From Riptortus pedestris (lineage: Eukaryota > Arthropoda > Insecta > Hemiptera > Alydidae), in the NCBI GenBank assembly GCA_019009955.1, contig CM032230.1, positions 31,530,001 to 31,594,000 of the forward strand: DNA of 64,000 nt, given 5' to 3'. Below, in pieces: positions 46,300 through 55,626 of the stretch. The position numbers and the translations under genes are program-made. The notes under the pieces were generated by a model, which was given only the letters and a program-made list of their open reading frames with translations, ran no database searches and was not told the origin of the DNA. Position 1 is the stretch's first letter; each line of letters opens with the position of its first letter.

Positions 46300-48569
46300 A
46301 AGAACTTGTCCAGTGGCTGGGGTTAACTGTTTTTGAACTCTGGATCAACCTTGTTTCAATATCGGTTTTTATGGTTCTTCTTACTCTCAGGTAACTTTGA
46401 ACTACCTATTTCTCTTTACAATTAAAGTAGTTTTAATCTGTTAATGATCCAAACTTGCCATGTTTTAAGTTTAAAAAAGTTAATTAATAATATTCATACT
46501 AGAGTAAGTCAGAAAATTAATTATACTTTTAGAAATGCTCTTTGCCCATAGCTAAAAAGCTTTTGTGTGCCTTTTTGAAGAAGGTTTGGAGTTACTGTTG
46601 GATGTACTGTTAATTTAATTTTGCATTAGACATTAACCTCTACTTTTTTTACATTAGAAACACTGTATCCACATGTCTCTACCACTCCCTCATACAATTT
46701 AGTCATCTATCTAGCAGTTCAGAAATCAGAATAATGCATCCTTCCAAACTGTTAGTAGATTTAGCTTGTAACCGATATCAACACGATATAATTCCATGTA
46801 CCTTAGAAGCAGCTTTTCGGAACAGTACTTAGACAAACTCAATTATATGTTATTGACTTATTTACAGATGCGAAGGAGTGACTGATCGTTCAGATACTGG
46901 CTGGTGGTTGGTGTTTACACCTTTGTTTGTGGCAGATGCATTAAATGCTTACTTCTGTGTTATTGTTTTGATTAGAATGTATTTAGATGGTCTTTACAAG
47001 GTAATTTTAAATAATATAAAAAATATGAGTAGCAGTTGTAGTATTATAGTTAGTTATAGCTTATATTTATTGAGAACAGCATAAAGATCTTAATATGAAA
47101 AATGATAAAACTTAGCCATAAAAAATTATTAAAATTTGGAAGAGTATTTTTAATGATAAGCAAGGTCTTTATACTGCACTCCATAGAAAAATTAGTGGCA
47201 TTAATACAATTTTAGGAAGTATTTCATAATGTAGCAACCTTCAGTTATTTCAATTTTTGGGCTGATATGTATCTAAAATCTTGTTCTTGCATTTGCTGGT
47301 TTTCACTCCCATATTTTGAGCTGGGAATAAAACTATACACCATAATTACTCCAATTAACCAAATTAAAGAAATTCAAAATGTATGTCTTACATTTTTTTA
47401 AACCCAGGTCTGATATTATCCATTTACAAAATTTACCTTTTACATGAAACAGATAAAAGTTTAGACCTCAATTTCAATAGGATTATTTGAAATTTCAAGA
47501 ATGATTTGGAATATTGTTATGAGTACAACTTCAATTACTGATTTTCCTGCACAGTAAATCAGATGAAACAATTGATTAAACTCTGATCAACAAATGTTAT
47601 TTAATACATTTTTACACCGACAATTTTTCTTGTTAAGATTGGTTAAAGGCCGCTCTCCCTCAAAATTAAGCATTTCTTAAGGATTTTAACTTAGGAATGT
47701 ATTTATTTATATTCTTATCATAGAGGTTATTTTTATTTGTTTTATTTATATAATAATACAAGATGGGTTACCTTCAGGTAATCACCCTAAAATAATTGTA
47801 GCTAGCCCGAAAATAATAACTCCTGTAGTACAGTTAAATATAGTGGATGCTTCATCACTCACTTTATAAGAAGTAAAGAAAGTATTGTAATCATGAAAAT
47901 TTTCAGTTTTGAATTTTCAATGGAATTATCCGTTTTGACACTCCCTGAACTTAATTTGACCAGTTACAACATGTTGCCTGTATGTTCGGGTCGCATAGCT
48001 TAAAACACGGCTAGCCTTAGAATGTTGAATTGTCATATTTGGATTGTTTTAACATCTTGCTGTGTACCTCCTCTTTTGATCGAAATCTACTTGGGGGAGG
48101 GGGTTCATATGAAGTAAAAATTACAAATTTCTTTGTACGAATGATTTAAAAATTTTTTGTATACATAGTTTATCATACAAAGATCTATTAATTATGTTCT
48201 GACATTTTTCGATCCGATATATATGAATGTAGATATAACTTTCAAATAAAATAATTTTAAATGAAAGGCAACCAAAAAATTTGTTTGTTAGGAAGTCATG
48301 TGGTGCTCACATCAGATTTTGAGTTACTTAAGTGTGTTATAATAATTTTTTTTATTATTAAAATTTGTACTTAACTATAACTATCCTGTTTTTAGGTTGC
48401 TTTTTTTCGTGCACTATGGTCATTTTGTTTCCTCACTGCAATTTTCCTCTTTGAACTTCTTCTCTGTAAAAAATTAAGTGGTGAAACCTCCTTGGAATAT
48501 TCAGAAGTGCTGTCACCAATTTTCATTTTACTTCAGCTTATGGCTGTTCGTGCATGTCAACTGCACTGA
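46284..48569 (+). CDS. TMEM203: Transmembrane protein 203 (TMEM203), 137 aa, three exons
   Basis: Exons 46,284-46,390, 46,868-47,000 and 48,396-48,569, GT-AG introns of 477 and 1,395 nt, phases consistent. The product (MFFSLEELVQWLGLTVFELW to LQLMAVRACQLH) closely follows vertebrate TMEM203 (136 residues): LVQWLG near the start, WW.VF.P.F.AD.L..YF in the middle, FELLLC.KL, and a SP.FILLQL...RAC end. Four hydrophobic segments lie at about 16-35, 48-70, 81-104 and 120-134. Vertebrate TMEM203 is an ER membrane protein linked to calcium handling and STING signalling. The ATG lies inside the last POP7 codons in another frame, in a strong A-rich context (AAACAAACCATG), 16 nt of overlap. With no separate promoter evident it may be translated from a POP7-TMEM203 dicistronic mRNA. 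Confidence 0.95.
47465..47575 (+). mobile_element. Diverged HINE/DINE-like fragment in TMEM203 intron 2
   Basis: Contains GACCTCAATTTCAAT, TTATGAGTACAACTTCAATT and CTGATTTTCCTGCACAG in the order of the element's 3' end. Degenerate. Confidence 0.5.
48130..48335 (-). repeat. Second copy of the dispersed repeat seen at 18,468
   Basis: On the minus strand it shows CTGATGTGAGCACCACATG, TTCATTTAAAATTATTTTATT, an ATATATCGGATCG block and TCAGAACATAATT in the same order as 18,468-18,640. It lies about 60 bp upstream of TMEM203 exon 3. Confidence 0.6.
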
Positions 48570-48832
48570 TGCATAGCTGAGTGGAGTCATCAATACCTTG
48601 TGTGTTTTTCAAGTTAGCTGTTTTAAGCAATTTGAGTGAGGATAGTGAAATGAACTATGACTTTTAATTTTAATATTTTATATGAATGTAAATATGTACA
48701 AAGATTTTTATAAAATAAGTAATGATATTGTAAATGACTGCTATTTGTAATATTTAAGAATAACATTTCTGGTTTTATAGTAATACTGAATTTAATTAAG
48801 CAAATATTCAGTAACTATGTATAATAAATCAT

Positions 48833-48838
48833 TGATTG
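48833..48838 (+). terminator. Candidate polyadenylation signal for POP7/TMEM203
   Basis: AATAAA about 265 nt past the TMEM203 stop. Another lies near 48,920, just before an A-rich run at 48,942-48,955. Confidence 0.45.
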
Positions 48839-48996
48839 TAGCAATGGCTTTAAAAAAAGCACTGTTTCTCAAAGTTTCATTTTTAGTCAACCTTTAATAC
48901 TTTTTAAACCCCCTGTTAAATAAATTAATATAATTACAGCAAAAAAAAAAAAAAAGCATATCAATTAATTCAGAAAACAAAGTTCCATTTATTATA

Positions 48997-49074
48997 GTCT
49001 GGAGTTTTCTTTTTTACATTACGTCTGGAGTTTTCTTTTTTACATTACGTCTGGAGTTTTCTTTTTTACATTAC
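48997..49074. repeat. 26-bp tandem repeat, three perfect copies
   Basis: Units start at 48,997, 49,023 and 49,049, each beginning GTCTGGAGTTTTC and ending TTTACATTAC. They are identical, so expansion is recent. Confidence 0.95.
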
Positions 49075-49399
49075 AGAGGCTCATAACCAAGATCAAATTT
49101 AAGTTAGTTCTTTAACCCATTGTGGGGTGTCAGTGTCCAACGCAGTAGTGATATAAGTGTTATTTCAAGTTTACCTTCATTCTAAGAGGTTTCATGACTC
49201 CAGTCATTATGTGGTGCAAAAATAGCATTACTTTAATGTTCAAGGTCTCCTTTCCTGTTTTGTGAGGTTGGTGATTTTATAGAATTTCCCTTTTTTGTTC
49301 AATCCAATTCCTTTCTATCAACAATGAACCTCAGTTGAGTGTTTAAATAGCTAGATGGAGCCAGATCTGTTCAGTATGCCAAAAGCAATAGCAATTCCC
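49075..49399. other. Possible C-terminal remainder of the mariner relic
   Basis: Lies where the transposase C-terminus and 3' terminal repeat would be, but I could not recognise motifs such as PYSPDLAP. Confidence 0.3.
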
Positions 49400-50010
49400 A
49401 ACTGAACACAGGTCATCAGTTATCCTGTGCGTGATTGTGGATGATCATGAAGCTAAATCACTTTGTAGGCTTTTTTTTATTTCTGTTCGTTTTTTGTACA
49501 GTTAAAATATATAATTTATTGTCGGGAATATTCAGTATTAATAGTTTTTCGAGGTTCTAGCATTTCATAACATATCACATCAACCATGCATCGGTGTTCT
49601 TGGTTCACTTGGAGTTACCCCATGATCATTAATACTTTGGAGTCTCAAAACACATCCACTTTTCAATGGAGAAATAATGACTTTCTTTTGAACCTGGAGA
49701 GCAGCATTTCATAAATGTTTTTTTCCGGTTTTCTTGCTGTCTATCATTCAGCTCATGTGAAACTCTTTTTCCTATATTCTGAATATTTTATGTCTTTCAC
49801 ACAAGAGACAACTTCCTGTATTACATTTAATTGATCGACAAGTTATTGTTGCATTTGAATATCTTCCTCGATCTTCGTTTCTCATATCAAATCTTGTTGT
49901 TTCTCGCATTTAAATTTTTTAAGCCACCCTTTAATAATACCATTAAAACACTGTGATTTATCAAGAGCATGCTCGTCATTTTTTTGCAAGCTTTCGATGT
50001 GACTCTGCAG
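49400..50010 (-). pseudogene. Mariner transposase relic
   Basis: Minus-strand reading: NIQNIGKRVSHELNDRQQEN (49,790 downward; family form LGK..PHEL), HYFSIEKWMCFETPKY (about 49,650; family form V.GDEKWI.Y.NPKR), YEMLEPRKTINTE (about 49,560; YELL.PG.TI...) and LHDHPQ (about 49,445; family form HDNARPH). This order is that of mariner D,D34D transposases. The first catalytic Asp position is changed (IEKW for DEKW), the HDNA block is mutated, and stops and frameshifts separate the blocks. Terminal repeats were not identified. Confidence 0.75.
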
Positions 50011-50362
50011 GTGTTTTCAGTATTTTAATTAAATGGTAACAGAAAATCAATGCTGTCTGCGAATTGTAGTTTCTTACCACAAAACTCAATTTGTTCATTT
50101 TTATTAAAAACTATGCTATTGCATGAAACTTAAATTCTGATTTGAAAAACTTCCTGTCAACTGGCTGTAACTACATTGACAGCAATCTTGCGGCTAATTA
50201 TGATTTCATATTTTCATTCCTGGTAATGAACTTTTTCTCTATGTACAGAATTGAATTTTTTTCGGAACCTCAGAATAATTAATATTTCCACTATATTGAA
50301 TCTGCCAGTGCTCAAACCCAAAGCCTCCAGGCTATTTGAGCAATCTGTTCTAGCACTAAAAA

Positions 50363-50777
50363 AGTCCTTTATGCAGGGGCTCCATAAACTAAACAGATTT
50401 CTTAGGTGTTTGAATGACAATTATTATTATTATATCAAATATTAATTGAGTTACCAAAAAAAAAACTTGCAAAGGACAATAATTGTAGATAATTAAATTT
50501 ACAAAAAGATTGGTTCTAAACAATTTTTCATGGTGATTCATAATAACATAAATATTTTGAATTTTCGATTCTGACCCCTAAACCCTCCATACCCCTTTAG
50601 TTTCTAGTTTTACATGGGATGCTTAAATATTGAGTTTGGTAACTAGCACACAAAAATTTAGATCGTTAGAGCCGTAATAGACAATATATATAACATTTAA
50701 ACTGGAACTTATTTTTGGAAAATTGTGTCATGACTGCAACCTCAATAGCTGATTTCCCCATGGAGGAAACGTACTAA
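50363..50777 (+). mobile_element. HINE/DINE-like element, diverged copy
   Basis: Begins AGTCCTTTATGCAGGGGCTC, then CTAAACAGATTTC, ACAAAAAGATTGGTTCTA and ATAATAACATAAATATTTTG. The 3' end reads ATGACTGCAACCTCAATAG, GATTTCCCCATGGAGGAAAC and GTACTAA. Both ends are recognisable but mutated. Confidence 0.75.
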
Positions 50778-50779
50778 CT

Positions 50780-51780
50780 AAACCCTGAACAAGAAAAAAA
50801 AAAAAAAAAATGAGAGGAATATCTATTTGAATAGATAGATCTATTTGAATGGAGATTTCTTTGAAGATGCCAAAATCTGATACAAAGATTATTTTTGGCC
50901 CCAAATCAGTACCCATTAGGCTTGGGGTATTGACTCAGAAGAGTGTATTCACTGGTGGCATCAAATTAAAGTGAAATTATAGTAATACATGTCTCATTCC
51001 CAATAAAGCTAAAGAAGTTAACGTCTAATGTATGTCTGATTCTCAAATTTAATTTAAAATGAAGAAGAGCTTATAATTCCAAAAGATGAAATAAAACTCT
51101 AATGCTTCACGGTGCTTATTCTACTCTACATAGCATCCAACACAACTTCGAGAGTTCATTGGCACTGATATTAGTCAGTTTTTTATTATATAAAATTATT
51201 GCTTTGTCATCAAATTGAATTTTTGTGTTGATCAGCATATTAGCTATGATATAACACAAAATTTTTAATAACGAACAAAAACGTAATTATTAATAGAAAT
51301 AAATTATGAAAACAGTTTTTATTTAGAAATCGAATCTGAGGAAGGAACATAACCATGAGAAAGTAAGATGTATTAATTATTACGTACAAAAATATAATAG
51401 TTATGTAATTAATTAATTTTTTTTGGAGGAGGGTGTTAGTTCAAAAAGACCTGCTTATAATTTGACAATTCAAAGTCACATTGCAATATATAATAATCCT
51501 GAAGTTAAACATACCTGTCTAGACTTTCTAGCTGATAGGAAGTATTTAGAATAGTTTTAATTCTTAGGGTAGAAATAAATAAAATCTTGATTTGGTTTTT
51601 AATCTAACCATATCATGGTTTATTATAAATAATGGGTAACAAAACTGAATAAAATATTCAGATGGACTAAAATAAAATATCATATGATGGACTATTAGTT
51701 TGATTAAAATATAATTTATAAGTTTAGGTCTAAAATTGGCATTATAAAAGATTGTCATTGTGCTAAGAACATGTTTTAAT
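50780..51780. other. AT-rich intergenic DNA, no gene recognised
   Basis: Contains an A tract at 50,793-50,810. No supported gene. Confidence 0.5.
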
Positions 51781-51782
51781 GC

Positions 51783-51784
<2 letters not shown>

Positions 51785-51866
<82 letters not shown>
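51785..51866. repeat. Long (TA)n microsatellite
   Basis: About 40 TA units with one GA interruption near 51,829. Confidence 0.95.
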
Positions 51867-51869
<3 letters not shown>

Positions 51870-51871
<2 letters not shown>

Positions 51872-53655
51872 ATACATACATACAATGTCTGCTTGTTAAA
51901 ATGTATAAATAAATTAATTTAAAACACATTATTAAGATGATTTACAGTCTAAATACCAATCTTCTTGGTAAGTGCCCTTCTTTTCTTTAATAGTAATCAA
52001 TTTTGTTAATACAAATAGACAATAAGAAAAGTTTTGTTCCAAAATTAATCAGAACTTAAGATAAAAAAAAAAACAAACAAAAGTATGACTAAAATAAACA
52101 CGAGAGAAAAGAAAGGTCTATAATAACTATCTGAAAATAACATTAGTGAAAAACTAAAAACTTAGCAAAACTAATTCCTAAACACTCATTGAACAGGGAA
52201 TATACAGCTATACTATAAAAGTACAAAACAATGGGCAACAAATTTAATGTTTACATCTCATTCTCTTTGTACAATATATTACAATCTATAAACCAACAAA
52301 TAATTTAATTTTTGATTATTCTTTAAATATACATATAATTTAAATAGTATGTATAAGTTTAAATTTGTACAGATTTATTTGTGCTAAGTTGTAGCTTACA
52401 ATTAGCATAAACCAAAATATAATAAAAATAAGATAAGAAAAATTATGAGATCTCAATAAATAACCTTATATATCTAGTGTGATTCTTACATCTAGATAAA
52501 ATTTCTATTTTATTAACAAATGTTTTCAACTAAAATCTAGTAAAAATTTGTGGGAATTTCCTTTATAATAAAAAATTGTGAATTATATATATAGATTTTT
52601 CTACATACACATTTACAATTATAAAAATATTAATATGTACGACTTACTGAAGGACCCCTTTCTACAGTTCAGTATCAGAGCACAGCTAATGTATATAAAC
52701 TAACCATTTCTCACATAAACTAAATATAAAATATATGTTACGGCCAACCAGAAAAATTATTACTTTTAAAACAGTAAAACGTTTTGAGTATTTACAAACT
52801 GGAAACATCTGAAAATAGAATAAAAAGTTGTTCTCATTTTAAAAATAAGTTTAATAAATTAAGGAAATTGTAAAGCAAATAAAGTAATTAACTTGTATTT
52901 GCACTAATGGATTATTTACTTCAACCATTATACTTTTAACCTTTTGTAGGGCCCAAAAAAACAAACATCAATAACACAACTTATTCGATATGAATAGAAA
53001 CATGAAACTTGGTTCTATGTAGAACAAAATTTCAATTTAAACCATAAATATATAAATTTCTAATTAACCCACAACTACTCATTGTGCGTAAACTTCTATC
53101 ACTTAAGTTTCTTGCTTTATTTTTAAAAACATAATATAAATAAAGAAATTATAATAAGTAAAATAAAAATTGTAAATGAATAAAATATGGAAATACCAAG
53201 ATGCTTGAAGTATATAATTCTTGTTTAGAGAAGACAGCCTGGCTAATTGTATCCGTTCAAGATCAAGTAAAGTGTCAAATAACTGGAAGTGGCTAAGTAT
53301 TATATTTCTTGAATTCATTTATAAGTCTATTTGGCATTATCTCTCATTTAAAAATTCTTACCATCCTTGGAACTAAGCCATTTAGAGGGGCTACTACAGA
53401 AACACTTATTGCTCAACTCAGTTTTAGGTAAAGCTGTGAATCACAATGTGTTAAGGTAGGGGCAGAAAGAGATCAAAGTGACAGGGCAAAGGGTTTCTGA
53501 GGCAATGAACCATATTAACTCATTTTTTCCCATATCAGAAAATATTTATACTTATTATTAGTGAAAAAATAGAATTATCTTGTAGTCTTCAAATGTATTC
53601 CATGTGTCCCCAGAAATTTTCATGATTCTAACTTCGGTCGTTCACCATATTACTT
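51870..53655. other. AT-rich non-coding DNA downstream of SCAP
   Basis: Low in recognisable repeats and without domains in any frame. It could be far 3' UTR of SCAP on the minus strand, but the first polyadenylation hexamers near SCAP are much closer (54,810 and 54,958). Confidence 0.4.
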
Positions 53656-53662
53656 ATGGAGA

Positions 53663-54011
53663 TCCATTATAGTAATGGATGAATCCGTTATAGTAATGGA
53701 TGAATCCGTTATAGTAATGGATGCATCCGTTATAGTAATGGATGAATCCGTTATAGTAATGGATGAATCCATTATAGTAATGGATGAATCCATTATAGTA
53801 ATGGATGAATCCATTATAGTAATGGATGAAGCCATTATAGTAATGGATGAATCCATTATAGTAATGGATGAATCCATTATAGTAATGGATGAATCCATTA
53901 TAGTAATGGATGAATCCATTATAGTAATGGATGAATCCATTATAGTAATGGATGAATCCATTATAGTAATGGATGAATCCATTATAGTAATGGATGAATC
54001 CATTACTATAT
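53663..54011. repeat. 21-bp minisatellite, about 16 copies, each a quasi-palindrome
   Basis: Unit: TAATGGATGAATCCATTATAG and phase variants. Each unit contains TAATGGAT-GA-ATCCATTA, two 8-bp complementary arms with a 2-nt centre. The leftmost four units carry CCGTT instead of CCATT, and single-base variants occur near 53,725 (GCATCC) and 53,830 (GAAGCC). Because 21 is a multiple of three, long open frames of 7-residue repeats appear on both strands; they lack coding support. Confidence 0.95.
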
Positions 54012-54163
54012 TGAGTAACACTCTTGTAGCTCAAAATAGCTCTACAGGTTAGAGGGAAGTTCTCGCCAATAAAAAAATATTGCCAAAAAGGAAACATCAG
54101 GCCTTATATATAAGCTAGTTAAAAACAAAAGAGTCCACCACCATTCATTCAGAATAGAATGCA

Positions 54164-54755
54164 TTTTTTTCTGTAATCGTTGAATAATGGTAACATTACT
54201 AAACTGAAATGAGTGAAGAAAGTGAAACATTTTGCAATAGAGTGAAGAAAGTGAATTGCCTTCTTAATTAGTAATAAGTATAAATTAAAAAATAATTTGA
54301 AGTTGGAAATTAAATGCTTTTAAATGTTTCTTAACATTGTAAGAATTTATTTTAACAAAATAAATTGAAATTTGAATGAATTATTGGTGGAAATAATCAA
54401 TATATTTTAAAATTTAAATATAATAATAATTACCTTCCTTGTTTATAACTGCACTACTTCACAATCATCACTAGTTGTTTTATAACTATGCTTATAACCT
54501 TTCACAACCATGCTTATAACCTACCAACAACATACCATAATCTTCACAACATCCTAATTTTGTTCATATTCTGGTTAGATCTGATCATGTATTACACGAT
54601 TACAGAAAAAATTTAATATTACACTCGTGACGAAAGTAGAATTTACAACTCTCGTGAAATTACCACACTCGCTTCGCTCGTGTGGGTAAACGTTTCACTC
54701 GAGTTGTAAAATGATCTACTTTCGTCACTTGTATAATAAATAACTATTCTATCAT
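54164..54755 (-). repeat. Copy 1 of a ~600-bp element, inverted relative to 60,263-60,885
   Basis: The reverse complement of this block matches 60,263-60,885 almost base for base by eye, from GTTATTTATTATACAAGTG to ACCATTATTCAA.GATTAC. The main difference is a ~30-bp duplication in copy 2 near 60,770. The end near 54,612-54,748 is itself a foldback. It lies just downstream of the SCAP stop. No coding capacity. Confidence 0.9.
54612..54748. repeat. 137-bp foldback module
   Basis: An imperfect inverted repeat centred on CACTCGCTTCGCTCGTG. Arms pair outward through ACGAAAGTAGA/TCTACTTTCGT and terminal ATTACACTCGTGAC/GTCACTTGTATAAT. The same module is in copy 2 at about 60,272-60,400. Confidence 0.85.
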
Positions 54756-54957
54756 TCCTGTTCTTAGATTTCATTTTCTAAACATGGTGTAAGCAATATT
54801 TTTTACCTTTTTATTAAATCATAACTGTCCATAGATGAGAATACTGAGAGAAAAAAATCGCATCTATAGGTGTCAAGGCCCTTGGGTTGTATTACATTTT
54901 CATTGCTCGTAATAATGTTAAGAGCAAAAGTCAGTTTTAAATTCAGAGTTCAGACTA

Positions 54958-54963
54958 TTTATT
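54958..54963 (-). terminator. Candidate polyadenylation signal for SCAP
   Basis: AATAAA on the minus strand about 215 nt past the SCAP stop; a second lies at 54,810-54,815. If used, the 3' UTR ends before the inverted-repeat copy. Confidence 0.4.
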
Positions 54964-55176
54964 ATGACAAAAACATAATTTTGTGAATGTTATTTGTCTA
55001 GCGGTTTTAGTTCGATGGGACAATGTTTAAAAAATATATATATTGTAAAATTATCTAGTAATTTCCAGTCTTTCTCATATAATTCTATATTCTTTGGGTG
55101 TTCTGGAATTCAATGGATTAATCTCATCTGAGTAAAACTATGACTTACCTAAGAGAAGAACAGAATAACAACAGTT

Positions 55177-55554
55177 TTAGTCAACTTTATCTCTGACTAA
55201 AGGAAACTTAACAATTCGTAATGAATCGCCATAATCACAAGCTATTGATCCTCGTAGTCTAAGAATTGTTGTAACAGACACAATATGGTCACGATTCCCG
55301 AGTTTCACGATCCTAACTGGATCGCCAGTCCTCACATCACGTACAACTAGAGAGCCCTAAAACAAAATTAATATAAATAAGGTAAAAATGTAAAAAATAA
55401 AGAGAAAATATGGAGAAAAAAAATGCAAAACTTACTTGTTGAGAGGTGACAAGTAGGTTGTGAGATAACATTGTCATGCTAGAACAATATGCCTGGCTCT
55501 GAAAGAAAGAAAAAAATATATATTTGTGTGAGTGTATATATATGTATATGTATA

Positions 55555-55626
<72 letters not shown>

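Noticed and set aside
49075..50450. Intact host gene downstream of TMEM203
   Set aside because: Similarity found is to a broken mariner transposase and then to a dispersed element; no host exon was seen.
53663..54011. CRISPR array
   Set aside because: Units are contiguous 21-bp tandem repeats without spacers, in a eukaryotic genome.
53650..54097. Three long open frames (123-147 codons) of heptapeptide repeats on both strands
   Set aside because: They follow from a 21-bp repeat unit, divisible by three and free of stops in several frames. No non-repeat domain, splice context or codon bias supports translation.
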